64,000 bases of DNA from Symbiodinium natans (GCA_905221605.1 CAJNDS010000091.1:460283-524282), one strand, 5' to 3'; counted from the first letter of the stretch, positions 18,201 to 26,777 are shown. Made by a program: numbers and translations. Notes: generated by a model from the letters alone, not told the origin.

Positions 18201-20898
18201 TGGGTTTTTTAGGTTCAGGGCTGAACTATGAGGGAGTCATAGGCATAAACTCGATGCTAAATCTGAGGGCTTGAGGGTTTAGGCGCTTTGAGAGGTTTAG
18301 GGGCAAGGTGCTGATTCGTGCTGAGCTCCCGGCTTTAGGTCAGGGGTTCAGGCTTCACATGGGGTACGTAAAGAAACCGCTCCAGGTCCGGCAGGTTTAA
18401 ACCCCGAACCCTAAACCCTCCAAGCCTAACCCCCTAAATCCTAAATTCCAAGCCAACCCCAAACTTCGTGCGGTTAAGAAGACCCTGTGTCCTAAGGTGA
18501 AAGCCTCTGTGATATAGGCCCATATGTCCGCCTTGACCCCTAGGGACCCCTACGGTGTATGGTCTACAAGAAGCCTCTGGCATAGGGGCCCCAGGGGGCA
18601 ATTAGAGTAAAATTGTCTGTAAGATTCTGCAAGGGAATACTACAACTAGCAACTGCAGCAACTACTCCGACCCCAACCCTAAACCCTAAACCCTAAACCC
18701 TAAACCCTAAACCCTAAACCCTAAACCCTAAACCCTAAACCCTAAACCCCGGCCATAAATAGGCTTGTGGCCGATGAATTGGGGGTACATCGGGTTTCGG
18801 GTGCTCTGAAGCCTTGCAGTTCAAATGGTGGCTCGAGTTCTTGGGTTGAGCATGTCAGGGTTAGATGCAAAAAACCCGCACCTGAAACCCTAAACCCTAA
18901 GCCCTAAACCCTAAGCCCTAAACCCTGAACCCTAAGCCCTAAGCCCTAAGCCCTTAGCCCTAAGCCCTAAACCCTAAACCCTAAACCCTTAACCCGCCAC
19001 CCCGAAGCACAAGCTCATTTCACGTCCTGAATGACGACCTCCGCGGCGGCTTTCTCCCTAAAGGCGGGTGAGTTGATCATGGTGTCAAGGACCTGCAGAA
19101 TAAGGGCTTTAGGGATAAGGGTTTAGGGTCTAGGGTTTTAGGGTTCAGGGTTTAGGATTTGGGGTTTCAGGGTTTGGAGTTCAGGGCTTAGGGGGGATAA
19201 GGATCCATCGAGAAGAGGGGGAGAGCGTGGATATCATGGCTACACGAAGTAGGGATTTGTGTACTAGTATCCCAGAGGCAACCAGAAAGGACACCAACAC
19301 GTACACTCGCCAATATTTAGAAAGAGCCATGTACACACGCACAACAAACAGATACATAGACCCTAAGCCTAGACCCTACACACTAAACCCCTTAACCCTA
19401 AACCCTAAACCTTTCTTGGGTTTGAGTTTGTGTTGGGGCTCAGGGCCTTAGGCTGGAAACCCTAACTAAGGGTTTAGGGTTTAGGGTTTAGGGTATAGGG
19501 GTTAACTCCTTAAAAAGCCAAGGGGCTTTTGACCACTGACTCAGCAAGATCGACCAGACCTGTCCATGGACCAGTTCTCCAACTTCTGGTTCCAAGTTGA
19601 GTTCACGGGTTCCCCTACTGAATCAATAGCCTGAATTCGGGAGGGAACCTAGAAAAGGGGGAGTAGGGGAACCCATGTCCTAAACCCTAAACCCTAAACC
19701 CTAAACCCTAAACCCTAAACCCTAAACCCTAAACCCTAAACCCTAAACCCTAAACAAACCCTAAACCCTAAACCCTAAACCCTGAACCCTAAACCCTAAA
19801 CCCTAAACCCTCTCATCCCAGGCCTTGAACTCGGTCCTGACGACCTCGGCATTCTCGTAGCTCAGCTTCCCCGCAGCGCGCTCTTCAACCACCACTGTGA
19901 AGTCGCCGCCCTTCTTGGAGTTTAGGGTTTAGGGTTTAGGGTTTAGGGTTTAGGGTTTAGGGTTTAGGGTTTAGGGTTTAGGGTTTAGGGTTTAGGGTTT
20001 AGGGTTTAGGGCAAGACCTTACACAAAGCAGCACTTCAAGCCGAAAGGCTGTAGTACTCTTGGGGTCTGAGGGCAGGTTTAGGGTTTAGGGTAAAGGGTT
20101 TAGGGGTTTAGGGTTTAGGGGTTTAGGGTTTAGGGTTTAGGGTTTAGGGTTTAAGGGTTTAGGGGTTTAGGGTTTAGGGTTTAGGTTTTAGGGACTCGAT
20201 GCTTCTACGGCGTACGGTTTTGTGTATTAGGTTCAGGGGTTTGATTAGGGTTTAGGCTGTGGGGGGGGGGGGGTTCCGGAGGCTAGGGACGCCTAATCCC
20301 ACCACTATATATATATATATATATCAACATAATATATGTTTGATACCATACAGCCCCTATAGACCCCAACAAACCTAGATCCTAAGAAGAACCCCTACAC
20401 CCTATACTAAAACGACTTGAACGCCCTTAAAACCCTTAAAACCCTAAACAACCCTAAGCCAAGCGTCCTGGCCAAAGCATCCACCCAGCACATCCGCTGC
20501 GAAGGCCTTGTCCGCCTCTTCCACGGCCACGGCCATGGCAACTTCAACCAGCTCAGTGTATTGGTGGGTTTAGGGTTTATGGTTTAGGGTTTAGGGCTTA
20601 GGGTTTGAGAGTTTAGTGGTTGAGGGTTTGTGGATTTAGGGTTTGAGAGTTTAGGGGTTGAGGGTTTGTGGGGGTTGTGGTTTTAGGGTTTGAGAGGTTA
20701 GGGTTGAGGGTTTGAGTGGTTTAGGGTTTGAGGAATGAGGGTTTGGAGGGTTCAGGAATGAGAGTGTAGGCTTCGGTTTGAGGGTTCAGGATTGGGGTTT
20801 AGGGTTGAGGGTTTAGTGCTGGGCTTCAGGCTTAGGGGTTCAGGGTCAAACACTCCAAGCGCTTGAACCTCAAGGCTGGGCTCCAAAGACGGGGGAGC
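12709..20898 (-). CDS. Multi-exon BTB/POZ-domain gene (exon chain)
   Basis: Ten minus-strand exons join with agreeing phases: 20898-20869, 20551-20453, 19913-19809, 19092-19024, 18111-18072, 17068-17028, 16905-16831, 15111-15020, 14482-14379, 13599-13495. All acceptors are AG; donors are GT, with GC at 14378. The product has BTB features: DFTVVVEERAAG (first strand), LDTMINSPAFRE, AFLRFLYSGIL (the hallmark BTB segment), QVEKLQALCKQ, then FELLQLADRCQNADL. BTB proteins usually serve as dimerising adaptors, often for Cullin-3 ligases; that role is inferred. Two further exons (13242-13181, 12832-12709) probably belong but their phase join is not settled. Sel1-type exons just upstream could be the same gene. 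Confidence 0.8.
13181..13242 (-). CDS. BTB gene, candidate exon
   Basis: Acceptor CCCTTCAG, donor CG|GTTTAGGG, so the donor lies in a heptamer. Two frames are open (VLSSPFLCIEHLGRESCLLL or TELALLVHRASRPRVLLV). The second agrees with the upstream phase, the first with the downstream exon; an unseen exon or another splice choice is needed. Confidence 0.45.
13406..13494. repeat. CCCTAAA array
   Basis: About 12 units, some shortened to CCTAAA, ending exactly at an exon donor (GTTAGGG on the minus strand). Confidence 0.85.
13495..13599 (-). CDS. BTB gene exon
   Basis: Encodes ESTAVEDALRIRPQISPRLL and GLGAFGALNR. Donor G|GTTAGGGTTTAGGG lies directly in a CCCTAAA array (plus strand); the high-coordinate side is a TTTAGGG array. 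Phase agrees with the GC-donor exon upstream. Confidence 0.7.
14038..14148. mobile_element. Element family C, intact copy
   Basis: 111 bp with terminal inverted repeats TGGGATGTTCCCCC / GGGGGAACATCCCA. The interior carries imperfect palindromes around TAAGGGGTACTAGAATCCC. No coding capacity, so a MITE-like element. Confidence 0.75.
14379..14482 (-). CDS. BTB gene exon (post-BTB helices)
   Basis: Encodes PETAFELLQLADRCQNADL then RLQALEKILIHPKDQ, the helical pattern that follows a BTB core. Acceptor AAAAACAG|G; donor is GC (CAGG|GCTTAGGG), again within a heptamer variant. Flanked by CCCTAAA and a 17-copy TTTAGGG array. Confidence 0.75.
14504..14622. repeat. TTTAGGG array, about 17 units
   Basis: Nearly perfect heptamers lying in the intron upstream (sense) of the exon ending at 14482. 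It runs tail-to-tail into CCCAAACCCTAGACCC at about 14622. Confidence 0.9.
14721..14862. mobile_element. Element family B (CTAGGATGCCCAGT ends)
   Basis: Ends CTAGGATGCCCAGT and TACTACTGGGCATCCT form inverted repeats. The interior GGTGCC...CCCTTTTTTGCTTATAAAGG is shared with 26275-26390 and 37067-37179. This copy has an inserted C11A15 homopolymer pair. Confidence 0.7.
15020..15111 (-). CDS. BTB gene exon
   Basis: Encodes GLTPADTAVQVEKLQALCKQ and AVQKQLRLDLR. Acceptor CCCTTTCCCCAG is a good pyrimidine tract; donor CG|GTTGATCC. Joins in phase 2 to PETAFELL of the next exon. Confidence 0.75.
15178..15240. repeat. GGGTTGA variant heptamer array
   Basis: Nine units of a variant heptamer, nearly uniform, sitting beside standard TTTAGGG units. 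A uniform variant implies local duplication rather than templated telomerase synthesis. Confidence 0.8.
15344..15514. mobile_element. Element family A (TACTTGGAGGTTCATGG ends)
   Basis: Starts TACTTGGAGGTTCATGG and ends GATGAACCTCCAGGTA; inverted ends with an interior of repeated ATAACTGTACTT units and a GGGCACTTAAGGGGC core. At least seven relatives lie in this window. Confidence 0.75.
15520..16730. other. Intron-like stretch with dispersed GACGCC motif
   Basis: No convincing exon. From about 15990 to 16540 a degenerate motif recurs (GAGACGCCCTTGCCAG, GTGACGCCTTGCCAG, GGACGCCCTGGCGAG, GTGACGCCTCGCC), spaced 60-130 bp, which looks like a decayed tandem or dispersed repeat. A short candidate exon near 15788-15840 is too weak to call. 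Confidence 0.4.
16738..16830. repeat. CCCTAAA array ending at an exon donor
   Basis: Around 12 heptamers; the last GTTAGGG (minus strand) provides the GT of the exon ending at 16831. Confidence 0.85.
16831..16905 (-). CDS. BTB gene exon (core FLRFLYSG)
   Basis: Exactly 25 codons, phase 0 at both ends: AFLRFLYSGILRGSLATAVE then AASMG. This is the diagnostic BTB stretch. Donor GGG|GTTAGGGC lies in a heptamer array, and the acceptor ...CCCTAAACCCGAAG lies in the opposite array. Confidence 0.8.
16906..17027 (-). other. Intron made of an inverted telomere-type repeat
   Basis: The 122 bp between two phase-matched exons read, in sense, GTTTTTGGGTTTCGGGTTC...GGGTTTAGGGTT then CCCTAAACCC... to CCGAAG. 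Almost no other sequence is present, so the intron can fold as one hairpin that brings donor and acceptor together. Confidence 0.7.
17028..17068 (-). CDS. BTB gene exon (glycine-rich loop)
   Basis: A 41-nt exon read in phase as RGGWRGTSQASGRP. The composition is loop-like, so recognition rests on splice phase (1 in, 0 out) and on its place between two confident exons. Confidence 0.55.
17932..17980. repeat. CCCTGAG variant heptamer array
   Basis: Six to seven uniform CCCTGAG units next to CCCTAAG and CCCTAAA units, another locally expanded variant. Confidence 0.75.
18072..18111 (-). CDS. BTB gene exon
   Basis: A 40-nt exon, ATLMISGNKKSSR. Acceptor GGCTGAG|G, donor GGA|GTGTAGGG. CCCTAAA array on the low side, TTAGGG on the high side. 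Supported by phase agreement with neighbours. Confidence 0.55.
18676..18747. repeat. CCCTAAA array
   Basis: Ten nearly perfect heptamers inside the intron between 18112 and 19023. Confidence 0.85.
19024..19092 (-). CDS. BTB gene exon
   Basis: Exactly 23 codons: VLDTMINSPAFREKAAAEVV then IQD. Acceptor CTTATTCTGCAG|G; donor GAC|GTGAAATG. LDTMINSPAFRE corresponds to the helix where other BTB proteins have a VLAARSPVF-like stretch. Confidence 0.75.
19678..19808. repeat. CCCTAAA array, about 18 units
   Basis: Near-perfect array with one short interruption (AACAAACCC), reaching exactly the donor of the 19809-19913 exon. Confidence 0.9.
19809..19913 (-). CDS. BTB gene exon (first BTB strand)
   Basis: Exactly 35 codons, phase 0-0, starting KGGDFTVVVEERAAGKLSYE and ending EFKAWDER. 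DFTVVVE fits the opening strand of a BTB domain. Donor AGG|GTTTAGGG is supplied by the array. Confidence 0.75.
19919..20010. repeat. TTTAGGG array, about 13 units
   Basis: Begins 6 bp from the acceptor of the exon ending at 19913. With the array at 19678-19808 it makes an inverted pair around the exon. Confidence 0.9.
20453..20551 (-). CDS. BTB gene exon
   Basis: Exactly 33 codons: LVEVAMAVAVEEADKAFAAD then VLGGCFGQDAWLR, mostly helical and alanine-rich. Acceptor ACACTGAG, donor AGG|GTTGTTTAGG. Confidence 0.7.
20869..20898 (-). CDS. BTB gene, 30-nt micro-exon
   Basis: Ten codons, APPSLEPSLE, acceptor GGGTCTAG|G and donor GAG|GTTCAAG, phase 0-0 and so compatible with the next exon. Short enough to be chance. 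Confidence 0.4.
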
Positions 20899-20926
20899 CT
20901 AGACCCGGACTCCGACCCAGTTTAGG

Positions 20927-21003
20927 TTTAGGGTTTAGGGTTTAGGGTTTAGGGTTTAGGGTTTAGGGTTTAGGGTTTAGGGTTTAGGGTTTAGGGTTTA
21001 GGG
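20927..21003. repeat. TTTAGGG array
   Basis: About 11 units upstream (sense) of the 20869-20898 micro-exon, followed by GGGTTTCGGGTTGTG variants. Confidence 0.85.
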
Positions 21004-21129
21004 TTGTGGGTTTCGGGTTGTGGGTTTCGGGTTTAGGGTGTCTCAGAGAGTGTCTCGAGTCCGTGAACCACCCCTAAACCCCGAGGCCGCAGAACGCGCC
21101 AGGGCGCTCAGCCCAGCAAGATGGGGGGG

Positions 21130-21660
21130 GCGCCAGGGCCCGTAGGGTGCGGCATGATCCAACTCTCTGCTACCACAGAAAATTCAGGCCTGTGGGTGTA
21201 CCTACCAGTACACCCAAGCCCCAAACCCCAAACCCTAAACCCTTGTTCCTAAACCCGTAACCCTGAACCCTGACTGTAAGGTTAGGTGCACAAACAACGG
21301 AACTACATGTGTTGTCCAAGGTCGGGCTTCAGGTGGTGCGGGAACCTTAGGGCGCTGCAAAAAAATATGAAATCTGTATGTATGTAAAAATATTTATAAA
21401 TCAATGAATAAATAGATACGAATAAAAGCATAATACATGCATAATATATTTCCAATATAGAAAAATTATATGTATGTGCATGAGGACTAGAAGGAGATAG
21501 TCTCAACCATCAGCCCGAAAGCCTGAACCCTAAACCGTAACAGCCTGGACCCCAAATTCACTCCCCCCCCCTCCCAACCTCTCCGGTCCAATCATGCAAG
21601 TAACCCTTCTAATTCTTCGGAAGAAAATGGTGTGCTTTGCATCGGCTGCTTTGTGTGTGC
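21130..21660. other. Intron or intergenic stretch with AT-rich island
   Basis: From 21357 to 21490 the sequence is strongly AT-rich, unlike its surroundings, with runs such as TATTTATAAATCAATGAATAA. No gene is visible. A possible short exon around 21070-21110 has no resolved phase. Confidence 0.45.
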
Positions 21661-21981
21661 GCTAGTCTTCAAAACCCTAAACCCTAAACCCTAAGCCCTA
21701 AGCCCTAAAGCCTAAACCCTAAAGCCTAAACCCTAAGCCCTAAACCCTAAACCCTAAACCCTAAGGCCTAAGCCCTAAGCCCTAGCCCTAAACCCTAAAC
21801 CCTAAACCCTGAACCCTAAACCCTAAACGTCTAAACCCTGCAAAGTCCCAAAACACCCTAAAAGCCCTCTAAAGCCTAGAACCCCCAGAAACCCCAACCT
21901 AAGCCCTAAACCCTAAACCCTAAACCCAAAACCCTAAACCCCAAACCCTAAACCCTAAACCCTAAATCCTAGACCCTAAAC
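21660..21981. repeat. CCCTAAA / CCCTAAG mixed array
   Basis: Two blocks of heptamers with many CCCTAAG and AAAGCCT variants, ending at an exon donor. Confidence 0.8.
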
Positions 21982-22045
21982 CCTGGCGGCCCAGTGGCCC
22001 ATCCTTGTCTCCCGACTCGGCAGCCTTGAGGAAGTACTGGGCCGC
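21982..22045 (-). CDS. Sel1 gene exon
   Basis: AAQYFLKAAESGDKDGPLGR, a Sel1 helix pair. Donor CAGG|GTTTAGGG in a heptamer, acceptor TTTCGGAG. Arrays in inverted orientation on both sides. Confidence 0.65.
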
Positions 22046-24980
22046 CTCCGAAACGGGCGTAGGGTTTAGGGCTTAGGGCTTAGGGTTTAGGGTTTACGGT
22101 TTAGGGTTTAGGGTTTGGGGTTTAGGGTTTGTGGGTTTGTGGGTTTGGGGTTTCTGGGTTTGGGGATTACACCCTCGGCTTGACCAGCGAGTCTCGGTGG
22201 TCTCAGTACAGGGCTGAGGGTTTGCAAGACCCAAGGGGAATAACAAAGGGTACCCCTTTTGGTTTTAAGGGAACCGAAACCCTAAAAACACAAAGGGCAT
22301 AAGGGCCTACTCTGGGTCCTAGTTTCATGAGTTCCAGGGCACCTCAGCGCAGCTTTCTGGGCGATGCAGTCACTCGGGGTGTAGGGTTTAGGGTTTAGGG
22401 TTCAGAGTTCCGTTCGGGAGCCTTCGTCTGTCGGAGGTGGCTTTTGGGGGTTTCAGGGCCTTGGAATTTAATCTTTTGGGTTTGTGGTTCGGAGTTTAGG
22501 GGCCCAGTGCATGGCCTTTGGCTTTGTGATTAGGCGTCTTCGGGGCCAGGGCTTTGGGGATGAAGATTGGGGCTCTGCACTGAGCCCCGAAACCCCAAAC
22601 CCCAACTCGTCGACCCTAAACCCATTCAAGGGACTCAAGTAAAAAACCTTATAAGGGAGCTTAGGGGATATGTAGGGACTATTGAGGTATAGGGGCTTGA
22701 TAAGGTGTGCATATATATATATATGTATATCATATGTATATATATATAGGGGTTAAATAATTAAATAGGGGAATCAATTTTAATCTAGGGGTCCCTCCTT
22801 ATACCCCTTCGGGGCTGTGGGGGGGGGGGGGGGGGGGGGGTTTACATAAGTTTCTAGGGTGCAAGGCGAACCCATCAACGGTGTTTCAAGTTCGCCTGGG
22901 CATTCTCCCTAAACCCTAAGCCCTAAACCCTAAATCGCAAATGGGGGTATCCCCCTAATACACTCCTCTGAATGCTCGGAGAGGGGCCCCCTCAATGCGG
23001 TGCTGCAATCAAGAACCTAAGCCTTATATACAACCCCAAGGGTCGAGGGCTGGTTTGGGCATCTACCCTTAAAGACCCCAAACACCTGAAGCCCGAGCTG
23101 CTGCACCCTAGATCCGGGCTGCAAAGGGCTGCCTACCAGCTGCTTTCGATCCCTGTAACATAATACACACGCCGAACAGATTCAAGCAGGGATTAAGGTT
23201 CAGGGCTTAGGATATAGAGGCCCGTACTTGGAGGTTCATGGTACTTATTCACCAGTTATAGCTGTGCTTATAACTGTACTTACAACCACATTAGGGCACT
23301 TAAGGGACTTTTAAGTGGGTACAAAGCACGATAATTTGTGCCATGAACCTCCAAGTGCAACTTCAAGAAGGCTTGGGACGCTGGCCTTCTCCGGGTCCGC
23401 CTGCACGACGTCACCTGGCGGTACAGTCTAGGGCCAACCTGCAGGAAAAATAGACCCCTAAACCTGAAACCTACACTTGAATCCTGAAACCCTAGAGTCT
23501 ATACCCTTGAGGAAGGGTAGTGTACCTCAAAGCTGGGCATTCTTCCTTGCTTTAAGGGTATATGGCAGATTCTTTTGATAGGGCTTGTGGCTTAGGGCTT
23601 AGGGCCTACCGCTTGAGCGTTTATGAAGCCTAGGCATGAAGGATACTAAACCCCAAACCCGGTTCATCAAGCGAGCCAGCAGCCGTCTAAACCCGCAGGT
23701 AGAAGACGCAACTGCTAAAGCCTACATAGACGAACGTTTAGACGGACCTTCCGGAAGCGGAAGGCGAAAGGTCGATATAGCCGTTCGGCACCGTAAGCCT
23801 TAACCCCGAAACTCCGAAACTCCGAAACCTTAAACCCTAAACCCAAAACCCTAAACCCAAAACCCAAAACCCAAAACCCAAAACCCTAAACCCTAAGCCC
23901 CAAACCCTAAACCCTAAACCCTAAACCCTAAACCCTAAACCGTTTACCCTAAACCCTAAACCCTAAACCCTACCCGAAACACGAGCATGGCATTTCGCAT
24001 CGGGGTTTGGGGTTCCTACAACAAAAGGCAGTCAGGGGCCGCATCCGCGAACTCTCAAGCCCTTGCGCCCCGCAGCCTTTCCCTTACAAGCTAGCCCAAG
24101 ACTGGTCTAGGGTTTAGGGTTTAGGGTTTAGGGTTTAGGGTTTAGGGTTTAGGGTTTAGGGTTTAGGGTTTAGGGTTTAGGGTTTAGGGTTTAGGGTTTA
24201 GGGCTATCCAAGTTTTGTGGGCAGGCCTTCTAGCAACATCTTTCCCAGGATGGTCATGGATTCCGCGTCGCCCCGCGAAGCCGCCTCGCGAGAAGGGCTG
24301 GAGACATGTAGAAGCCCCCAGAAAAAATGCCGTAGAGTTTCGGGTTTCGGGTTTCGGGTTTAGGGTGTGGTGCTTAGGGTGTAGGGCTTAGGGTCTCGAC
24401 GGCCTAAAGGACGCTGGGATTTGCAGAGCCTAAGGTGGTTTGGTGACTGAGGGGTAGGGGGCGGGGCGTGCAGGCTTGTGGGCTTTAGGATGTCTTTGGG
24501 CTTTAAGGCTTTCAGGTTTCAGGTTGAAAGGTTTAAAGGTGTAAAGGCTAAACTTGAGGTTTATATTTTATGTGTTCGAATGCAGGTGTTCAACGCAAGG
24601 CTCACGTGTGACAGTCTAGCTTTCGGCGCGGGCCAAAACCCTTAACTCTAAGGGCTTGATCCTGTGTATGTACGGTTTAGTAAATTTAGGGTTTAGAGTT
24701 TACAAGCCCTGAACCCTCAACCCTAAACCCTTAGGGCTTGGGAGCTTCGGGTTTTTTTAGGGCTTGGACGTTGGGGCTATCGGGTCTGTGGAGCCTCCTG
24801 CAAGATTTCCAGCTCCTCGGCCGTCAGCACTGGCCTCCCTGACAGGGTAAAGAAAACCCGAAACCCGAAACCCGAAACCCTAAACCCGAAACCCGAAACC
24901 CTAAACCCTAAACCCCAAACCCTAAACCAGAGGGGCTTCTTCGGTTCAGGGGTTCTACGGGTCTGGAGCTTCGGGTTGAG
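21982..24980 (-). CDS. Sel1-like repeat exon chain
   Basis: Minus-strand exons 24980-24928, 24838-24795, 24284-24227, 23414-23362, 23002-22964 and 22045-21982 join in consistent phases (1-1, 0-0, 1-1, 0-0, 0-0) with AG acceptors and GT or GC donors. The joined product reads LTAEELEILQ, then AASRGDAESMTILGKMLLEG, DVVQADPEKASVPSLLE, and AAQYFLKAAESGDKDG. That is the Sel1/TPR-like pattern A..GDA.SM..LG.ML..G.(V)..D..KA. Sel1 repeats form helical scaffolds for protein binding. It may be the 5' part of the BTB gene, but the 22.0 to 20.9 kb junction is unresolved. Confidence 0.68.
22227..22322. mobile_element. Element family B, ACCCAGAG-type subfamily
   Basis: Ends AGACCCAAGGGGAATAAC and GGGCCTACTCTGGGTCCTAG; interior GGTACCCCTTTTGGTTTTAAGGG is shared with 34611-34723. 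Confidence 0.6.
22820..22840. repeat. Poly(G) run
   Basis: About twenty consecutive G. Similar runs recur at 12842, 35563, 57838 and 61138; they are assembly-sensitive. Confidence 0.8.
22964..23002 (-). CDS. Sel1 gene, candidate small exon
   Basis: Thirteen codons, HRIEGAPLRAFRG, with a good acceptor (TTCTTGATTGCAG) and donor (GGA|GTGTATT), phase 0-0. Could be skipped, since neighbours also join in phase without it. Confidence 0.4.
23225..23356. mobile_element. Element family A, intact copy
   Basis: 132 bp from TACTTGGAGGTTCATGG to CCATGAACCTCCAAGTG. Interior CACTTAAGGGACTTTTAAGTG is palindromic. It sits at the 5' splice site of the 23362-23414 exon. Confidence 0.8.
23362..23414 (-). CDS. 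Sel1 gene exon
   Basis: GDVVQADPEKASVPSLLE, with its first glycine split across the junction. The donor GAA|GTTGCAC lies only a few bases from the inverted end of a family A element, so the element forms the start of the intron. Confidence 0.65.
23826..23972. repeat. CCCTAAA / CCCAAAA array
   Basis: About 20 heptamers, including a block of CCCAAAA variants. Confidence 0.85.
24110..24203. repeat. TTTAGGG array, about 13 units
   Basis: Near-perfect array on the low side of the 24227 exon. Confidence 0.9.
24227..24284 (-). CDS. Sel1 gene exon
   Basis: AASRGDAESMTILGKMLLE, 58 nt. Acceptor CTCGCGAG|G, GC donor GAAG|GCCTGCC. Here the low-coordinate side carries TTTAGGG, an exception to the usual orientation. 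Confidence 0.65.
24795..24838 (-). CDS. Sel1 gene exon
   Basis: GRPVLTAEELEILQE with acceptor TTTACCCTGTCAG. Orientation of the flanking heptamers is reversed relative to most exons (CCCGAAA units on the high side). Confidence 0.6.
24928..24980 (-). CDS. Sel1 gene, candidate upstream exon
   Basis: Read in the phase demanded by the next exon it gives STRSSRPVEPLNRRSPS, a basic linker. Donor TG|GTTTAGGG lies in an array; acceptor ATTCTGAG. Confidence 0.4.
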
Positions 24981-25059
24981 CTCAGAATAGAGGGCTTAGA
25001 ACGGCTTAGGGTTTAGGGTTTAGGGTTTAGGGTTTAGGGTTTAGGGCTCCGGGTTAAGG

Positions 25060-26150
25060 GTTTAGAGGTTTAGGGATTAGGGTTTAAGGACTGTTCAGGC
25101 TGTAGTTGCTGCGTCAGGGGCCTGACACTCGGTAGCTCTAGTACGCGATTCTACGGTCAAGTACAGCCGAAAAGGATCTGGAATGATGGGGGCCGTCTCG
25201 ATATAGGCCTCTTGTTAAGGTCATGTCCTCGTGGCTATGGAACTCCAACGGGTATATACCATGGCTGGCGTCACCCTGAGCCCTAAAATCCGAACTGCAA
25301 CCTCTAAACCCCAAGAACCTTAAACCCTGAAAACCCTAACAAGCCAAAAAAACCCTACAAACCCGAAACCCTAATTCAGCCCTGGACCCTACAGACCTAA
25401 AGCCCCTACAAACCCTGGGACCCTCGGTGCTTGACTTTTCTTCCTCTGCGCGTGTGAACGAGCTGTGCAAGTCCGAGCAGTGCTGCGTGCCGTTTAACAG
25501 GCGTTGAGACCCCCACCACCAAAGTCTCTCAGACTCCTTGTGTGATAGAGCTTGAAGTTTGGTTTTCGGGTTTGGGGGGTTAGGGTTTTAGGGTTTAGGG
25601 CCTTAGGGTTTAGGGTGATATGGTGTGAGGGTATTAGGGTTTAGGGTTGGGGCTTATCGTACTTCACCAATCACGAAGGAATGAAAAAGGTTGCACTTCA
25701 TTATTCCTACTACATAGGAACCCCAAAAGTTTGAACTTCGCTCCTGGGCAAAATAAGTTATGGGTTTTGGGTTTGGGATTTCAGGGCTTAGTGGTCAGGG
25801 TGGTTTAGCAGCCGACAGTACTACCATATGGTCAGTTCTCAAAACTATGGTTCCTTTTTGTGTTCCCTAGAGGGGCCGCCTTGTAATCAGGACCCCCCGA
25901 AAGCGACCATATTTTGGGGCAGTGACCATCTAAGCTTCATATTACATATTGCAAGCTAGTAGAAGTTCCAAAACTTAACCAAAACCAGAAGATGACGACA
26001 TGCATGCCTGGGCGAAGAGGGGGCCGTAGGAATACACAAGTGTTTGGGGTTTAGAGGGTTTAGGGGTTAGGGAAGGTTAGGGCTTATATAGGGTTTATGT
26101 GGTTTGAATAGGAATGGTAGGGTTTATCGGATTCATAGGGTTTAGGGTTT
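25060..26150. other. Mostly non-coding stretch
   Basis: Degenerate heptamers and unique sequence. A weak exon candidate lies at about 25440-25560 (minus), with no phase support. Nothing else seen. Confidence 0.35.
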
Positions 26151-26163
26151 AGGGCTCGGGCAC

Positions 26164-26199
26164 GTCCGCGCCCAGCACCCAGCAGGTTTTGCCCGGAGG
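26164..26199 (-). CDS. Candidate exon
   Basis: Twelve codons, PPGKTCWVLGAD, phase 0-0; acceptor GCGATGAG, donor GAC|GTGCCCG. High GC at third positions like neighbouring exons. Confidence 0.45.
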
Positions 26200-26274
26200 C
26201 TCATCGCGGCATCGAGGAGGGAAAACTGTCCGCGGTGTCCTGCGGCCGCACCAGACTCTTTGAAACGGCTTATG

Positions 26275-26390
26275 CTAGGTTGCCCAGTAGTAACCTTGGA
26301 TGAAAAAGGGTGCCCTTTTTTGCTTAAAGGGGTTTATAAGGGAACCTAAACCTACCAAACAGGGAATAAGGGTACTACTGGGCATCCTAG
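26275..26390. mobile_element. Element family B, intact copy
   Basis: 116 bp with ends CTAGGTTGCCCAGTAGTAACC and GGTACTACTGGGCATCCTAG, 21-bp near-perfect inverted repeats. An element-C copy follows 8 bp later. Confidence 0.8.
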
Positions 26391-26397
26391 TATGGGT

Positions 26398-26499
26398 TGG
26401 GATGTTGCCCCTTATAAGAACAATCCTTAGAAGGGACTTATAGGATCCCCCTATGAATAGTCCCTCTGAAGGACTGTCAGTATAGGGGGGAACATCCCA
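26398..26499. mobile_element. Element family C, intact copy
   Basis: Ends TTGGGATGTTGCCCC and GGGGAACATCCCAA; nested palindromes around TAGGATCCCCCTA. Lies tandem to a family B copy. Confidence 0.75.
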
Positions 26500-26777
26500 A
26501 GTTATAGGGATTCTAGAGAGTTCATGTGGCTTCGGCTTACGGAGAGCTTATAGGGTTTATAGGTTTTTTGTCGGGTTGTATATAGGGTTTCTATGGTGTT
26601 TATAGGGTTGCAGGGTTGATACGGTTTATAGGGTTTCAACAGGGTTTGGAGGGTTTATGGGGCTTACTTGTAGGGCTTCGGGGAGATGCCCCTTCTGAGC
26701 ACAAAGGAGAGTTGATGATTGCCCTAAACCCTAAGCCCTAAGCCCTAAGCCCTAAAACCTAAACCCTAAACCCCAAA

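Noticed and set aside
23985..24110. Exon between two inverted arrays
   Set aside because: The position fits the pattern, but the exons at 24227 and 23414 join in phase to give a continuous Sel1 repeat, leaving no room for it; stops also occur in the best frame.
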